36,305 nucleotides of DNA from Ardenticatenaceae bacterium (lineage in GTDB: Bacteria > Chloroflexota > Anaerolineae > Ardenticatenales > Ardenticatenaceae), in contig WFWG01000274.1 of assembly GCA_015491235.1 (NCBI GenBank), positions 1 to 36,305 on the forward strand. The letters run 5' to 3'. The position numbers were made by a program, and so were the translations under genes. This document shows, piece after piece, positions 27,954 through 36,305 of this stretch; position 1 is the first letter of the stretch; each line of letters starts with the position of its first letter. The notes under the pieces are model-generated. The model did not search any database. It worked only from the letters and a program-made list of their open reading frames with translations, and was not told where the DNA came from.

Positions 27954-27981
27954 AGTATAAGTATGCTCGATGAAATGTCAA
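27954..27981 (-). promoter_or_regulatory. Promoter of the persulfide dioxygenase gene
   Basis: On the minus strand TTGACA (27981-27976) and TATACT (27959-27954) are separated by 16 nt, about 60 nt before the start codon. The -35 box overlaps an operator-like sequence. Confidence 0.7.
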
Positions 27982-27989
27982 ATCTGACG
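27976..27989. promoter_or_regulatory. Operator-like site overlapping the dioxygenase -35 box
   Basis: TGTCAAATCTGACG matches the sulfur-operon operator arm TGTGACATCTGTCA at 10 of 14 positions. It is itself an imperfect inverted repeat (GTCA/TGAC). It may link the two units to one regulator. A similar TGACAAATG lies at 28011-28019. Confidence 0.4.
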
Positions 27990-28031
27990 GCGTTCGCGCC
28001 CTGCATCACGTGACAAATGGGCTCAAACGTA

Positions 28032-28049
28032 TTCAGGCAGCAGCCTGAA
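28032..28049. promoter_or_regulatory. Small inverted repeat in the divergent region
   Basis: TTCAGGC and GCCTGAA are separated by AGCA, between the dioxygenase and ald promoters. It could be an operator or a minor hairpin. The rest of the 331-nt gap (27897-28227) holds the two promoters and no gene that I can see. Confidence 0.3.
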
Positions 28050-28086
28050 AGCAAGTGAGGTGAAGCCGATGTGGTGATGATTTCAC

Positions 28087-28115
28087 TTGTTCAACCAGCC
28101 AGAATGCGCTATGAT
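28087..28115 (+). promoter_or_regulatory. Candidate promoter of ald
   Basis: TTGTTC (28087-28092) and TATGAT (28110-28115) are separated by 17 nt, about 112 nt before the ald start. The -35 box matches only at TTG. Confidence 0.45.
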
Positions 28116-28227
28116 ACCCCCGAACGTGCTCGTCAACCGATGAGCACCACCCCGCAATTCGGCTGAAGAAAAGTTTTCTTTGTGTCCAAACACCCGATTC
28201 ACATCAACTGCATAAGGAGGATCAACG

Positions 28228-29343
28228 ATGATCGTCGGTGTGCCGAAGGAAATTAAGGACCAGGAGTACCGCGTTGCTTTGACGCCGGGCGGCGCTCACC
28301 AGCTTGTAAAGCACGGTCACCGCGTGCTGGTGGAAACGGGTGCCGGTGTGGGCAGTGGTTTCAGCGACGAACAATATCAGGCGGCCGGTGCCACCATCGT
28401 GCCGACGGCCGCCGATGCGTGGAACGCTGACCTGGTGGTCAAAGTCAAAGAGCCGCTTCCTCCAGAGTACGACTTTTTGCGCCCCGGCTTGACCCTCTTT
28501 ACCTTCCTGCACCTGGCAGCCGACGAACGCCTCACGAGAGAACTGGTCGCCAGGCGCATTATCGGCATCGCCTACGAGACGGTCGAGCTTCCCAACGGCC
28601 AGCTTCCCCTGCTCATTCCCATGAGCGAAGTGGCCGGCCGAATGGCCGTTCAGGTGGGCGCCCATTATCTCGAAAAGATGAACGGCGGGCGTGGTAAGCT
28701 GCTGAGCGGTGTGCCCGGCGTGCGCCCGGCCGACGTGGTCATCATCGGGGCTGGCACTGTGGGAACCAACGCGGCCCAGATTGCCTTGGGCATGGGAGCG
28801 CACGTCATTATGATTGACATCAACCTGGAACGGCTGCGCCAGCTCGACCGGATGTTCCGCGGTCGTTTGACGACGCTGAGTTCGTCAGCCTATAACATCG
28901 CTCAGGCCGTCATGCGGGCCGATGTGGTCATCGGCGCTGTGCTCATCAAGGGGGCCCGCGCCCCCAAGCTGGTCACGCGCGAGATGGTCAGCACCATGAA
29001 ACCTGGCAGTGTGATTGTGGACGTGGCCGTGGACCAGGGAGGGTGCGTGGAAACGTCCCGCCCAACCACTCATTCCAACCCCACCTTCGAGGTGGACGGC
29101 GTCATTCACTACGGCGTGACCAACATGCCGGGCGCGGTCCCGCGCACCAGCACCTACGCCCTCAGCAACGCCACGCTGCCCTATGTGCTCAAACTGGCCG
29201 ACATGGGCGTGGAAGCGGCCCTCCGAGCCGACAGCGCCTTGGCCAAGGGGGTCAACGTGTATCAGGGGCACATCACATATCCGGCAGTGGCCGAAACGTT
29301 TGATATGTCCTTCACCCCGCTCCGGGAACTGGTGGGGAAATAG
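28228..29343 (+). CDS. ald: Alanine dehydrogenase
   Basis: This 371-residue cytoplasmic enzyme catalyses NAD-dependent interconversion of L-alanine and pyruvate plus ammonia. It starts MIVGVPKEIKDQEYRVALTP, the family hallmark, with substrate-binding Arg and Lys in EYRVAL and VVKVKEP. The Rossmann motif is VVIIGAGTVGTNAAQIALGMGA near residue 170, followed by the Asp of MIDIN that favours NAD. Length is normal. AAGGAGG precedes ATG 28228. It appears to be a single-gene unit ending before a strong hairpin. Confidence 0.96.
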   Translation: MIVGVPKEIKDQEYRVALTPGGAHQLVKHGHRVLVETGAGVGSGFSDEQYQAAGATIVPTAADAWNADLVVKVKEPLPPEYDFLRPGLTLFTFLHLAADERLTRELVARRIIGIAYETVELPNGQLPLLIPMSEVAGRMAVQVGAHYLEKMNGGRGKLLSGVPGVRPADVVIIGAGTVGTNAAQIALGMGAHVIMIDINLERLRQLDRMFRGRLTTLSSSAYNIAQAVMRADVVIGAVLIKGARAPKLVTREMVSTMKPGSVIVDVAVDQGGCVETSRPTTHSNPTFEVDGVIHYGVTNMPGAVPRTSTYALSNATLPYVLKLADMGVEAALRADSALAKGVNVYQGHITYPAVAETFDMSFTPLRELVGK

Positions 29344-29447
29344 ACCGTGTTCTGATGGTATTCCACTTGAGCACTCGACCACGGTGAATTTTGGGTAAAA
29401 CGCTGACAGAGAATATTCTCTATTGCACCGAAGAAACCTAACGATAC

Positions 29448-29484
29448 TTCTTCCAATGGCGCGCTTCGCGCGCCATTGGAAGAA
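29448..29484. terminator. Hairpin downstream of ald
   Basis: A perfect 17-bp stem (TTCTTCCAATGGCGCGC / GCGCGCCATTGGAAGAA) has a TTC loop, followed by ATATCCCTTTTT. It lies 105 nt after the ald stop and may terminate ald; it also resembles the other palindromes in this gap. Confidence 0.65.
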
Positions 29485-29505
29485 ATATCCCTTTTTGCTG
29501 ATAAA

Positions 29506-29541
29506 CGACCACGCAGATTTACACAAAAATCTGCGTGGTCG
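29506..29541. repeat. REP-like palindrome
   Basis: A 15-bp perfect inverted repeat (CGACCACGCAGATTT / AAATCTGCGTGGTCG) has a 6-nt loop. It lacks a T tract and is one of three consecutive stable hairpins in the 417-nt gap 29344-29760, which holds no gene that I can see. Confidence 0.6.
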
Positions 29542-29553
29542 AGTACGAGGAGA

Positions 29554-29586
29554 CCAGACAGGTCTCGGAAGACTTGTCCGGTCTGG
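29554..29586. repeat. Imperfect palindrome of GACCAGACAGGTC type
   Basis: CCAGACAGGTC pairs with GAC..CCGGTCTGG with one mismatch and a small bulge. An alternative short hairpin, GAGACC / GGTCTC, overlaps it at 29550-29566. It resembles short dispersed palindromes common in some environmental bacterial genomes. Confidence 0.45.
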
Positions 29587-29608
29587 GAGTGAGCATGACA
29601 TACGCCGT

Positions 29609-29636
29609 TTGGTTCACGCTTGACCAAAAGTATAAT
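29609..29636 (+). promoter_or_regulatory. Possible promoter of the ccmH operon
   Basis: A consensus TATAAT lies at 29631-29636, with TTGGTT 16 nt upstream (29609-29614), 124 nt before ccmH. The -35 box is weak. Confidence 0.4.
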
Positions 29637-29760
29637 ACCGTTGTGCCGTTGTTGAGGGGCCCTTTTGAAGGTCGTGATGGGGGGAACCTCCCTCCAGACA
29701 TGACAACTGTGTAATACCAATTGGGCGTGAAAATGGGGAGCTAAACGTAAGGAGATCCCG

Positions 29761-30240
29761 ATGAACAGGCGTGTGTGTGTTGCCATCAGCCTGAGCGTGG
29801 GGGTGGTGCTCATCCTTCTCCTCACCGGTACGGTGAGCGCCCAAACGCCGACGCCCGACGAGGTCAACGAGGTGGCCCGCGAGTTGTACTGTCCCCTCTG
29901 TCCTGGGCTGCGGGTGGACGTGTGCTACCTGCCGGTGTGTTACGACATGCGGGAGATCATCGCGGAGAAACTGGCTGCTGGTGAGAGCAAGGAGGAGATC
30001 AAGCAGTACTTCTACGAGCTTTACGGTCCCAAGGTGTTGGGCGCTCCGGAGCGGCGTGGTTGGAAGTGGCTCACGTGGATCCTGCCGGGCAGTTTGGCCT
30101 TGCTTGCGCTGGCTGGCGGCGCGTGGTGGTTGCGCCACCGCGCCCCCCGCGCCGAAGAAGAGGTACCATCCCCCGACATTCCAGCCGAATATCAGGCTCG
30201 CCTGGAGCGTGAACTCCAACGGTTCGAGAGCGAGGTGTAA
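29761..30240 (+). CDS. ccmH: CcmH-like cytochrome c maturation thioredox protein
   Basis: This 159-residue envelope protein has a signal peptide (about residues 1-28, ending VSAQ). The CcmH redox motif is CPLC (C44, C47), followed by a second pair, C55 and C60 (VCYLPVC), a variant seen instead of the classic LRCxxCQNQS. The region IIAEKLAAGESKEEIKQYFYELYGPKVL is typical of CcmH. One membrane helix near the C-terminus (WLTWILPGSLALLALAGGAWW) is followed by a charged cytoplasmic tail. In the Ccm pathway CcmH reduces apocytochrome c thiols for haem attachment. AAGGAG precedes the ATG, and the next gene is 2 nt away. Confidence 0.85.
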   Translation: MNRRVCVAISLSVGVVLILLLTGTVSAQTPTPDEVNEVARELYCPLCPGLRVDVCYLPVCYDMREIIAEKLAAGESKEEIKQYFYELYGPKVLGAPERRGWKWLTWILPGSLALLALAGGAWWLRHRAPRAEEEVPSPDIPAEYQARLERELQRFESEV

Positions 30241-30242
30241 CG

Positions 30243-30788
30243 ATGACGGCAATCCCTCAAGAAGCGACCCGCTCACGACGGCTGCCGCTTTGGTTCCTCG
30301 CCCTGATGAGTGGCGTCATCGTGGTGTTGATCATTCTGGGAGGCGGAATGCTGGTTCGCTCTCAACAGCAGGTGAGCAAGGGGCCGGCTCCTGATTTCAC
30401 CCTGGAAACCTTTGATGGTGAGATTATCCGCCTCTCTGACTTTCGGGGCACGCCGGTGATCATCAACTTCTGGGCGTCGTGGTGCCTGGAGTGTTACCGG
30501 GAGGCTCCCATCCTGGAGGATGCCTGGAGACGGCACAAGGAGCACGTGATGTTCATCGGCGTTGACTACGTGGACACCGAACCGGCCGCGCGCGCGTACC
30601 TGCGCCGTTTCGACATCACGTATCCCAACGGCATGGACAAGGGAAATCGCATTTCGGATGCTTACCGCATTCAAGGCGTGCCGGAAACTTTCTTCATTGA
30701 CCGCAACGGCGTCTTGCAGGGGGTGAAAATCGGCCCCATAACAGCCGACGAGTTGGAGGCTTGGATTCAGAAGCTGATTAGCGAGTAG
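30243..30788 (+). CDS. TlpA/ResA/CcmG-like membrane thioredoxin
   Basis: In this 181-residue protein, an N-terminal anchor helix (about residues 17-38) is followed by an external thioredoxin fold. It has the redox motif WCLEC in INFWASWCLECYREAP, the TlpA-type start PDFTLETFDGEIIRLSDFRG, and the cis-Pro loop GVPETFFID. It would keep apocytochrome thiols reduced, working with the CcmH two nucleotides upstream. Its ribosome site (GAGGTG) lies in the end of ccmH, so the pair is coupled. Confidence 0.9.
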   Translation: MTAIPQEATRSRRLPLWFLALMSGVIVVLIILGGGMLVRSQQQVSKGPAPDFTLETFDGEIIRLSDFRGTPVIINFWASWCLECYREAPILEDAWRRHKEHVMFIGVDYVDTEPAARAYLRRFDITYPNGMDKGNRISDAYRIQGVPETFFIDRNGVLQGVKIGPITADELEAWIQKLISE

Positions 30789-30800
30789 TCAAGCACACTC

Positions 30801-32078
30801 ATGGCCCAACATTTTGACGCTTATCCGTACACGAGCGGGCCCTCCTCCGCCAGCAGAGAACGCCTGGCGTGGGCTATTTTGCTAACCGCCTTTGCTATTT
30901 TTTGCCTCCTGGCCGTTGGAATTCCCCTGACCATTCGCTGGTACATCCACAACGCCACCCGCCCTCAATTGGCCACGTTGACAGGCACGCTGGGCACGAC
31001 GCTGGTTATTGCTCCCTCCGTTCCCAGCCCGTTCGCCGTAGCTGAGGGCGTGCGCCGACCCGACGTGCGGGAGGGCAACCGCATTGAGACTGACGCGGCT
31101 TCTTCGGCCGTGGTGCGCCTGTTCGACGAAAGCAGCATCACCGTCTTTCCCAACAGCGAGTTGACCATCGAGCGCATGCGCTCTCCCCGCTTCCGGCGCA
31201 GTCCCTTGCCCAACGAGATCGTGCTCCGCGTGGCGCGCGGCACGGTGCGGGTGAACGTGGCGCCTCCTGGCACGCGCCCACTGCGGCTCATTGTCCACAC
31301 GCCCCACGCTACGGTGAGGCTGCTGGAAGAAGGGAGCTACAGCCTGGAAGTGGCCAACAACATGACACAGGTCTCCGTTCGCGCGGGGAAGGCGGAGGTT
31401 ACGGGCGCCGTCGGCCCCACAATTTTGCTTCCGGCCGGGCGGCGCAGCCAAATTCCGCTGGGCGAGGAAGCGTCCGCCCCCTTGCCGGTAGCCCAGAACC
31501 TCATTGTGAACGGTGATTTCCGCACCGCCATCTCGGCAGCGCCCATTACCCAAGGCCCCCTCGCCGAGGGCTGGGTCGTCTACAACGACCAAGGCGGCGA
31601 CGGCGGCACGGTGGACGGCACAGCCGAAATCGTGGTGGACGAGGGCCGGCGCGCTGTGCGCTTCTATCGCACGGGCAGCCAGAACAACCACGGCGAAACG
31701 GGCATCCGCCAGGCGTTGAACAAGTACATTGGCGATTACGAAACCCTGAAGTTGCGCCTGGACGTGAAGCTGAAGTATCAGTCCCTCAGCGGCGGCGGCC
31801 AACTCAACTCCGAGTTTCCCCTTATGGTGCGCATCAACTACAAGGACGTGTACGGCAACGACAACCACTGGGTGCGTGGCTTCTACTACCAGAATGACGC
31901 CGGCTTCTTCGTCAACGAGACCGGCCAGCGCATTCCCCGCGACACCTGGTTCCCCGTCGAAATCCCCGACTTGAAAGCTCAACTCCGCGATCCACTCATC
32001 ATCACGTCCGTTCAGATCTACGCCAGCGGATGGGATTACGAATCCCTGGTCAGCGAAGTGGGCTTGATCGCGGAGTGA
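30801..32078 (+). CDS. FecR-domain membrane protein with C-terminal beta-sandwich
   Basis: In this 425-residue protein, a cytoplasmic N-terminus of about 20 residues is followed by a membrane helix (about 23-46, LAWAILLTAFAIFCLLAVGI). A FecR-like domain follows at about 75-215 (VREGNRIETDAASSAVVRLFDESSITVFPNSELTI, typical of FecR repeats), then a domain at about 230-425 resembling a carbohydrate-binding beta-sandwich (NLIVNGDFRT, EGWVVYNDQGGDG, TWFPVEIPDL). FecR domains often relay signals to ECF sigma factors, but none is encoded here. ATG 30801 has no clear ribosome site and lies 12 nt after the thioredoxin gene, so coupling is likely. Confidence 0.7.
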   Translation: MAQHFDAYPYTSGPSSASRERLAWAILLTAFAIFCLLAVGIPLTIRWYIHNATRPQLATLTGTLGTTLVIAPSVPSPFAVAEGVRRPDVREGNRIETDAASSAVVRLFDESSITVFPNSELTIERMRSPRFRRSPLPNEIVLRVARGTVRVNVAPPGTRPLRLIVHTPHATVRLLEEGSYSLEVANNMTQVSVRAGKAEVTGAVGPTILLPAGRRSQIPLGEEASAPLPVAQNLIVNGDFRTAISAAPITQGPLAEGWVVYNDQGGDGGTVDGTAEIVVDEGRRAVRFYRTGSQNNHGETGIRQALNKYIGDYETLKLRLDVKLKYQSLSGGGQLNSEFPLMVRINYKDVYGNDNHWVRGFYYQNDAGFFVNETGQRIPRDTWFPVEIPDLKAQLRDPLIITSVQIYASGWDYESLVSEVGLIAE

Positions 32079-32205
32079 GGAGGCGGGAACACTTCTTCCT
32101 CCAACGACGTTCTGTGAATAGCCGTGCCGTCGTGGAAGAGACCTTGGCGGGCGCGCGTCGCCCTTCGCACGACAGGATTCGCAATCCGCTGAGAGGAGGA
32201 TTTCA

Positions 32206-33675
32206 ATGTGGAAACGCCTGTTTCTTGTGTCTCTGATTCTCCTTGTGGCCTTCGGTATCACCAGCTTGTTCTCCCGGACGCCGTCGAGCCCTTCCCCCGA
32301 CCTTGCTGCGCCTGTTTCCGTTGCCCGGGCCCAGGAGGAAGCCCTCGCCCTCACCGTCTACAACCAGAACGTGGCCCTCGTGCGCGACCGGCGCACCATC
32401 ACCCTGCGATCTGGAACGAACGAGGTGCGCTTCTCGGACGTGGCGGCCCAAATTGACCCCACCAGCGTGCTCTTCCGCTCCTTGACCGACCCGGAAGGCA
32501 CCACCGTGCTCGAACAGAACTTCGAGTACGACCTGGTAGGCAGCCAGAAACTTCTGGAGAAATACGTGGACGAAGAGGTAGCGCTTGTCACCGAGGACGG
32601 CACCGAATACGCTGGCACACTCCTCGCCGGCCGGGACGACATCATCATTCGAGATCGCGCCGGCAACATCGTGGTCGTCCGGCGCGACCAGGTGCGGGAG
32701 TTCACCTTCCCTCGCCTGCCAGAAGGGCTCATCACGCGGCCCACGCTGGTGTGGCTGCTGAACGCCCGTCGCGCCGGCACGCAGAATGTGGAAGTGACGT
32801 ACCTGACGAACGGTGTCACCTGGCAGGCGGACTACGTGATGCAGCTCAACGCGGACGACACCGCCGCTGACCTCAACGGGTGGATCACGCTCGACAACCG
32901 CAGTGGCGCCACCTACAAGGAGGCCAAACTGAAGTTGGTGGCAGGCGACGTGAACGTGGTGGCGGAAAAAGTGGTGGCTGTTGCTGAAGAGCGGGCTGTG
33001 ATGCCCACGCCGTCCCCTGGCGTGGAAGAGCGCGCCCTCTTCGAGTACCGCCTGTACGACGTGCAGCGCCCCGTCACGGTGCGCGACCAGCAGACGAAAC
33101 AAATCGAGTTCACGTCGGCGGCTGATATTCCGGTGGAGAAGATTTTCGTGTACGACGGGGCCTCAGGATTGCGGTTTTACGGCACGCCCATCACGGAGCC
33201 GAACTACGGCGTCTTCTCCGCTCCCGACGTGAACATCTACCTCCAGTTCGAGAACACGGCCGAGGCTGGCCTGGGCATCCCGCTGCCCGCCGGCCGGGTG
33301 CGGGTCTACAAGGCCGACGTGGACGGCAGCCTCCAGTTCATTGGCGAAAACCGAATTGACCACACTCCCAAGGACGAACTCGTGCGCCTGCGCCTGGGCA
33401 ACGCTTTCGACATCGTGGGCGAGCGGCGCCAGACCGACTTTCGGCGGCTGGGCAAGGACGTCATCGAGGAGAGCTACGAAATCCGCGTCCGCAACCACAA
33501 GGACGAGGCCGTCGAGGTGCGGGTGGTGGAGCACTTGTTCCGCTGGAGCGAGTGGGAGATCGTGCGCGAGAGCGCGCGCCACACGAAGCTGGACGCCGGA
33601 ACGGTGGAGTGGCGGCTGGAAGTCCCCGCCAACGGCGAGGCTGTCGTGACCTACACGGTGCGGTACACGTTCTAA
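32206..33675 (+). CDS. DUF4139 domain-containing exported protein
   Basis: This 489-residue protein has an N-terminal signal or anchor helix (residues about 4-22, RLFLVSLILLVAFGITSLF) followed by an Ala/Pro-rich spacer. The body matches the DUF4139 (mucoidy-inhibitor-A-like) family: LTVYNQNVALVRDRRTITL at the start, VTYLTNGVTWQADYVMQLN centrally, and DEAVEVRVVEHLFRWSEWEI near the end. The family has no firm biochemical function; a beta-rich surface role is usually supposed. GAGAGGAGGA precedes ATG 32206, 127 nt after the FecR-domain gene. It ends before a strong terminator. Confidence 0.85.
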   Translation: MWKRLFLVSLILLVAFGITSLFSRTPSSPSPDLAAPVSVARAQEEALALTVYNQNVALVRDRRTITLRSGTNEVRFSDVAAQIDPTSVLFRSLTDPEGTTVLEQNFEYDLVGSQKLLEKYVDEEVALVTEDGTEYAGTLLAGRDDIIIRDRAGNIVVVRRDQVREFTFPRLPEGLITRPTLVWLLNARRAGTQNVEVTYLTNGVTWQADYVMQLNADDTAADLNGWITLDNRSGATYKEAKLKLVAGDVNVVAEKVVAVAEERAVMPTPSPGVEERALFEYRLYDVQRPVTVRDQQTKQIEFTSAADIPVEKIFVYDGASGLRFYGTPITEPNYGVFSAPDVNIYLQFENTAEAGLGIPLPAGRVRVYKADVDGSLQFIGENRIDHTPKDELVRLRLGNAFDIVGERRQTDFRRLGKDVIEESYEIRVRNHKDEAVEVRVVEHLFRWSEWEIVRESARHTKLDAGTVEWRLEVPANGEAVVTYTVRYTF

Positions 33676-33682
33676 AGCGAAA

Positions 33683-33712
33683 GGGGCGCAGCGCCGCGCA
33701 GCGCTGCGCCCC
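33683..33712. terminator. Terminator between the convergent DUF4139 and gapA genes
   Basis: A perfect 11-bp stem (GGGGCGCAGCG / CGCTGCGCCCC) has an 8-nt loop. There is no long T tract, but its place between convergent stops supports the call. Confidence 0.65.
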
Positions 33713-33733
33713 CGCGTTTAGCAACAACGCCGG

Positions 33734-34807
<1,074 letters not shown>

Positions 34808-34869
34808 TCAAGGCAAGTATACGCACAAAGCACGTTCCTGGCGAATTGCACATTGGGGTGTCAAGCCCT

Positions 34870-36252
34870 TTAGCCCCGTTGTTCGGCGAGCAGGCGGTGA
34901 AAACGGATGACTGTCTCGATACCGCGGTAGAAATTGGGCAAGAAGAACTTCTCGTTGGGAGCGTGCAGGTTGTCGTCGCCCAGCCCGAAGCCCATCAGCA
35001 CGGTGTGCAGGTTAAGCCGAGTGGCGAACAGGGCCACCACTGGTATGGTGCCCCCCTCGCGCGTGAAGATAGGGCGTTTGCCCCACACCTGCTCGTAGGC
35101 CGCGGCGGCGGCGCGCATGGCGGGCAAATCTCGGGGCACCAGGGCCGGCGGGCTCCCGTAGAGGGCCTGCCCCTCCACCGTCACCGTTGGTGGCGCCAGC
35201 TTCTTCAGGTACTCCAGGGCAGCGCGAGCGATTTCGTCGGGGTCCTGGTCGGGCACGAGGCGCATGGAGATTTTGGCGTGCGCCCTGGCGGGGATGACGG
35301 TCTTGGCGCCCTGGCCGGTGAAGCCGCCCCACATGCCGTTGACGTCCAGCGTAGGGCGGGCGCCGATGCGCTCGACGACGGTGTACTCCGGCTCGCCCCA
35401 GGGCTGGGGGACACCCGTTTCGGCCAGCAGTTGGGCTTCGCCGTAGGGCACGCGGACCAGTTCGGCCCGCTCCTCGTCGCTCAGGGGGCGCACCTTGTCG
35501 TAGAAGCCGGGGATGGTGACGCGGCCCTGCTCGTCGTGCAGTTGAGCCACCAAACGGGCCAGCACGTGCAGGGGGTTTTCCACCGCGCCGCCGTACATGC
35601 CGCTGTGCAGGTCGTGGGCTGGTCCCTGTACGGTCACCTCGATGTAGCTTAACCCTCGCAGGCCGTAGACGATGCTAGGCTGGTCTGGCCCCAGGATGTG
35701 GGTGTCGGAGACGAGGGCCACGTCGGCTTGCAGGCGTTCGGCGTAGCGCTCGACAAAGGGGGCCAGGTTGGGGCTGCCGCACTCCTCTTCCCCCTCGAGG
35801 AGGAACTTGACGTTCACCGGCAGGCGTCCCTCGGTGCGCAGGTAGGCTTCCACGGCCTTGAGGTGGACGAAGAGTTGTCCCTTGTCGTCCGAGGCGCCAC
35901 GGGCGTAGAGGTTGTCGCCCTGGACGGTGGGCTCGAAGGGCGGGGTGCGCCACTCGTCCAGCGGGTCCACCGGCTGCACGTCGTAGTGGCCGTAGATGAG
36001 CACAGTGGGAGCCTCGGGGCCGGCCATCAACCACTCGCCGTAGACGACGGGGTGGCCGTCGGTGGGCACGATTTCCACGCTGGGGACGCCGATGGCCCGC
36101 AGGTGGTCGGCCAACCATTGAGCGGCCCGCTCGACGTCAGGCTTGTGTTCGGGCAGCGTGCTGATGCTGGGAATGCGCAAGAGGGCTTTCAGTTCCTCAA
36201 GGAAGCGTTCGCGGTGTGTTCGAGCGTATTCCACAGGGGTTGTGGGTGTCAT
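34870..36252 (-). CDS. M20-family dipeptidase / metallopeptidase
   Basis: This 460-residue cytoplasmic zinc peptidase of the ArgE/DapE/CNDP-like class has metal and catalytic motifs GHYDVQPVDP (His and Asp), ARGASDDKGQ (bridging Asp), GEEECGSPN (catalytic and ligand Glu) and SDTHILGP. A dimerisation lid domain follows (GPAHDLHSGMYGGAVENP). It ends HAPNEKFFLPNFYRGI with the last His ligand. It could split dipeptides brought in by the neighbouring peptide importers; this is inference. ATG 36252 behind AAAGGGA is chosen; an open frame from GTG 36297 runs through a parS-like site and is probably non-coding. Confidence 0.93.
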   Translation of the reverse strand: MTPTTPVEYARTHRERFLEELKALLRIPSISTLPEHKPDVERAAQWLADHLRAIGVPSVEIVPTDGHPVVYGEWLMAGPEAPTVLIYGHYDVQPVDPLDEWRTPPFEPTVQGDNLYARGASDDKGQLFVHLKAVEAYLRTEGRLPVNVKFLLEGEEECGSPNLAPFVERYAERLQADVALVSDTHILGPDQPSIVYGLRGLSYIEVTVQGPAHDLHSGMYGGAVENPLHVLARLVAQLHDEQGRVTIPGFYDKVRPLSDEERAELVRVPYGEAQLLAETGVPQPWGEPEYTVVERIGARPTLDVNGMWGGFTGQGAKTVIPARAHAKISMRLVPDQDPDEIARAALEYLKKLAPPTVTVEGQALYGSPPALVPRDLPAMRAAAAAYEQVWGKRPIFTREGGTIPVVALFATRLNLHTVLMGFGLGDDNLHAPNEKFFLPNFYRGIETVIRFHRLLAEQRG

Positions 36253-36274
36253 GACATTCCCTTTCGCCTTTTTG

Positions 36275-36290
36275 TGTTTCACGTGAAACG
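36275..36290. other. parS site (ParB-binding centromere)
   Basis: TGTTTCACGTGAAACG matches the bacterial parS consensus TGTTNCACGTGAAACA at 15 of 16 positions; the central 14 bp GTTTCACGTGAAAC are a perfect palindrome. It sits just upstream of the M20 gene. ParB loads at such sites, which usually cluster near the chromosome origin. Confidence 0.8.
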
Positions 36291-36305
36291 TTACCACCCA
36301 AAGGA

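Noticed and set aside
36253-36297. N-terminal extension of the M20 peptidase
   Set aside because: The 15 extra residues translate the parS palindrome and have no ribosome site; the homologous region begins after ATG 36252.

Overview
The window looks like about 36 kb of chromosome from a GC-rich, probably thermophilic member of the Chloroflexota (Anaerolineae/Ardenticatenia-like). This is an inference. It rests on the lipoprotein linkers rich in Val/Glu/Thr and Pro/Thr, the high density of family-5 ABC transporters, the CcmH variant with a CPLC plus CYLPVC cysteine pattern, and overall base composition. No rRNA, tRNA, transposase or CRISPR array is visible.

Region 1 (1-8557) holds peptide-type ABC transporters. 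A DppC-like permease ends an upstream unit. A HEPN/MNT pair lies in the opposite orientation. Then come oppD-oppF, a lipoprotein solute-binding protein (SBP), oppB and oppC.

Region 2 (8558-17076) is a second family-5 transporter with unusual parts. Its 868-residue SBP appears to be circularly permuted: the half that normally ends the fold comes first, and an extra beta domain is added at the C-terminus. It is followed by two permeases, one with a large extracytoplasmic insert. Next are an ATPase, a tail-anchored coiled-coil protein built on alternating 7- and 11-residue repeats, a second ATPase and a small two-helix membrane protein.

Region 3 (17077-19294) is a small stress module: a MerR/CbpM-like regulator, a PRC-barrel/BON protein and an Hsp20. 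The regulator gene and hsp20 are each preceded by two copies of a CTTCTAACA-type motif exactly 22 bp apart.

Region 4 (19295-27980) is a sulfur-oxidation island. A strong sigma70-type promoter, with a 14-bp inverted repeat over the expected start site, drives tusA, a dsrE2-like gene, a fused FeS/NrfD subunit, a molybdopterin catalytic subunit without a Tat signal, and a TorD-like chaperone. This fits a cytoplasm-facing SoeABC-type sulfite dehydrogenase. Converging on it are a single-domain rhodanese and a rhodanese-persulfide dioxygenase fusion. The likely flow is: the dioxygenase oxidises persulfide to sulfite, Soe oxidises sulfite and feeds electrons to quinone, and rhodanese/TusA/DsrE2 relay sulfane sulfur. 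The dioxygenase promoter carries a 10/14 match to the operator of the soe-type operon.

Region 5 (27981-36305) holds alanine dehydrogenase, an intergenic stretch with three REP-like palindromes, ccmH and a tlpA/ccmG-like gene for cytochrome c maturation, a FecR-domain protein, a DUF4139 protein, and on the minus strand gapA and an M20 dipeptidase. A near-perfect parS (ParB-binding) site lies just upstream of the dipeptidase gene at the right edge.
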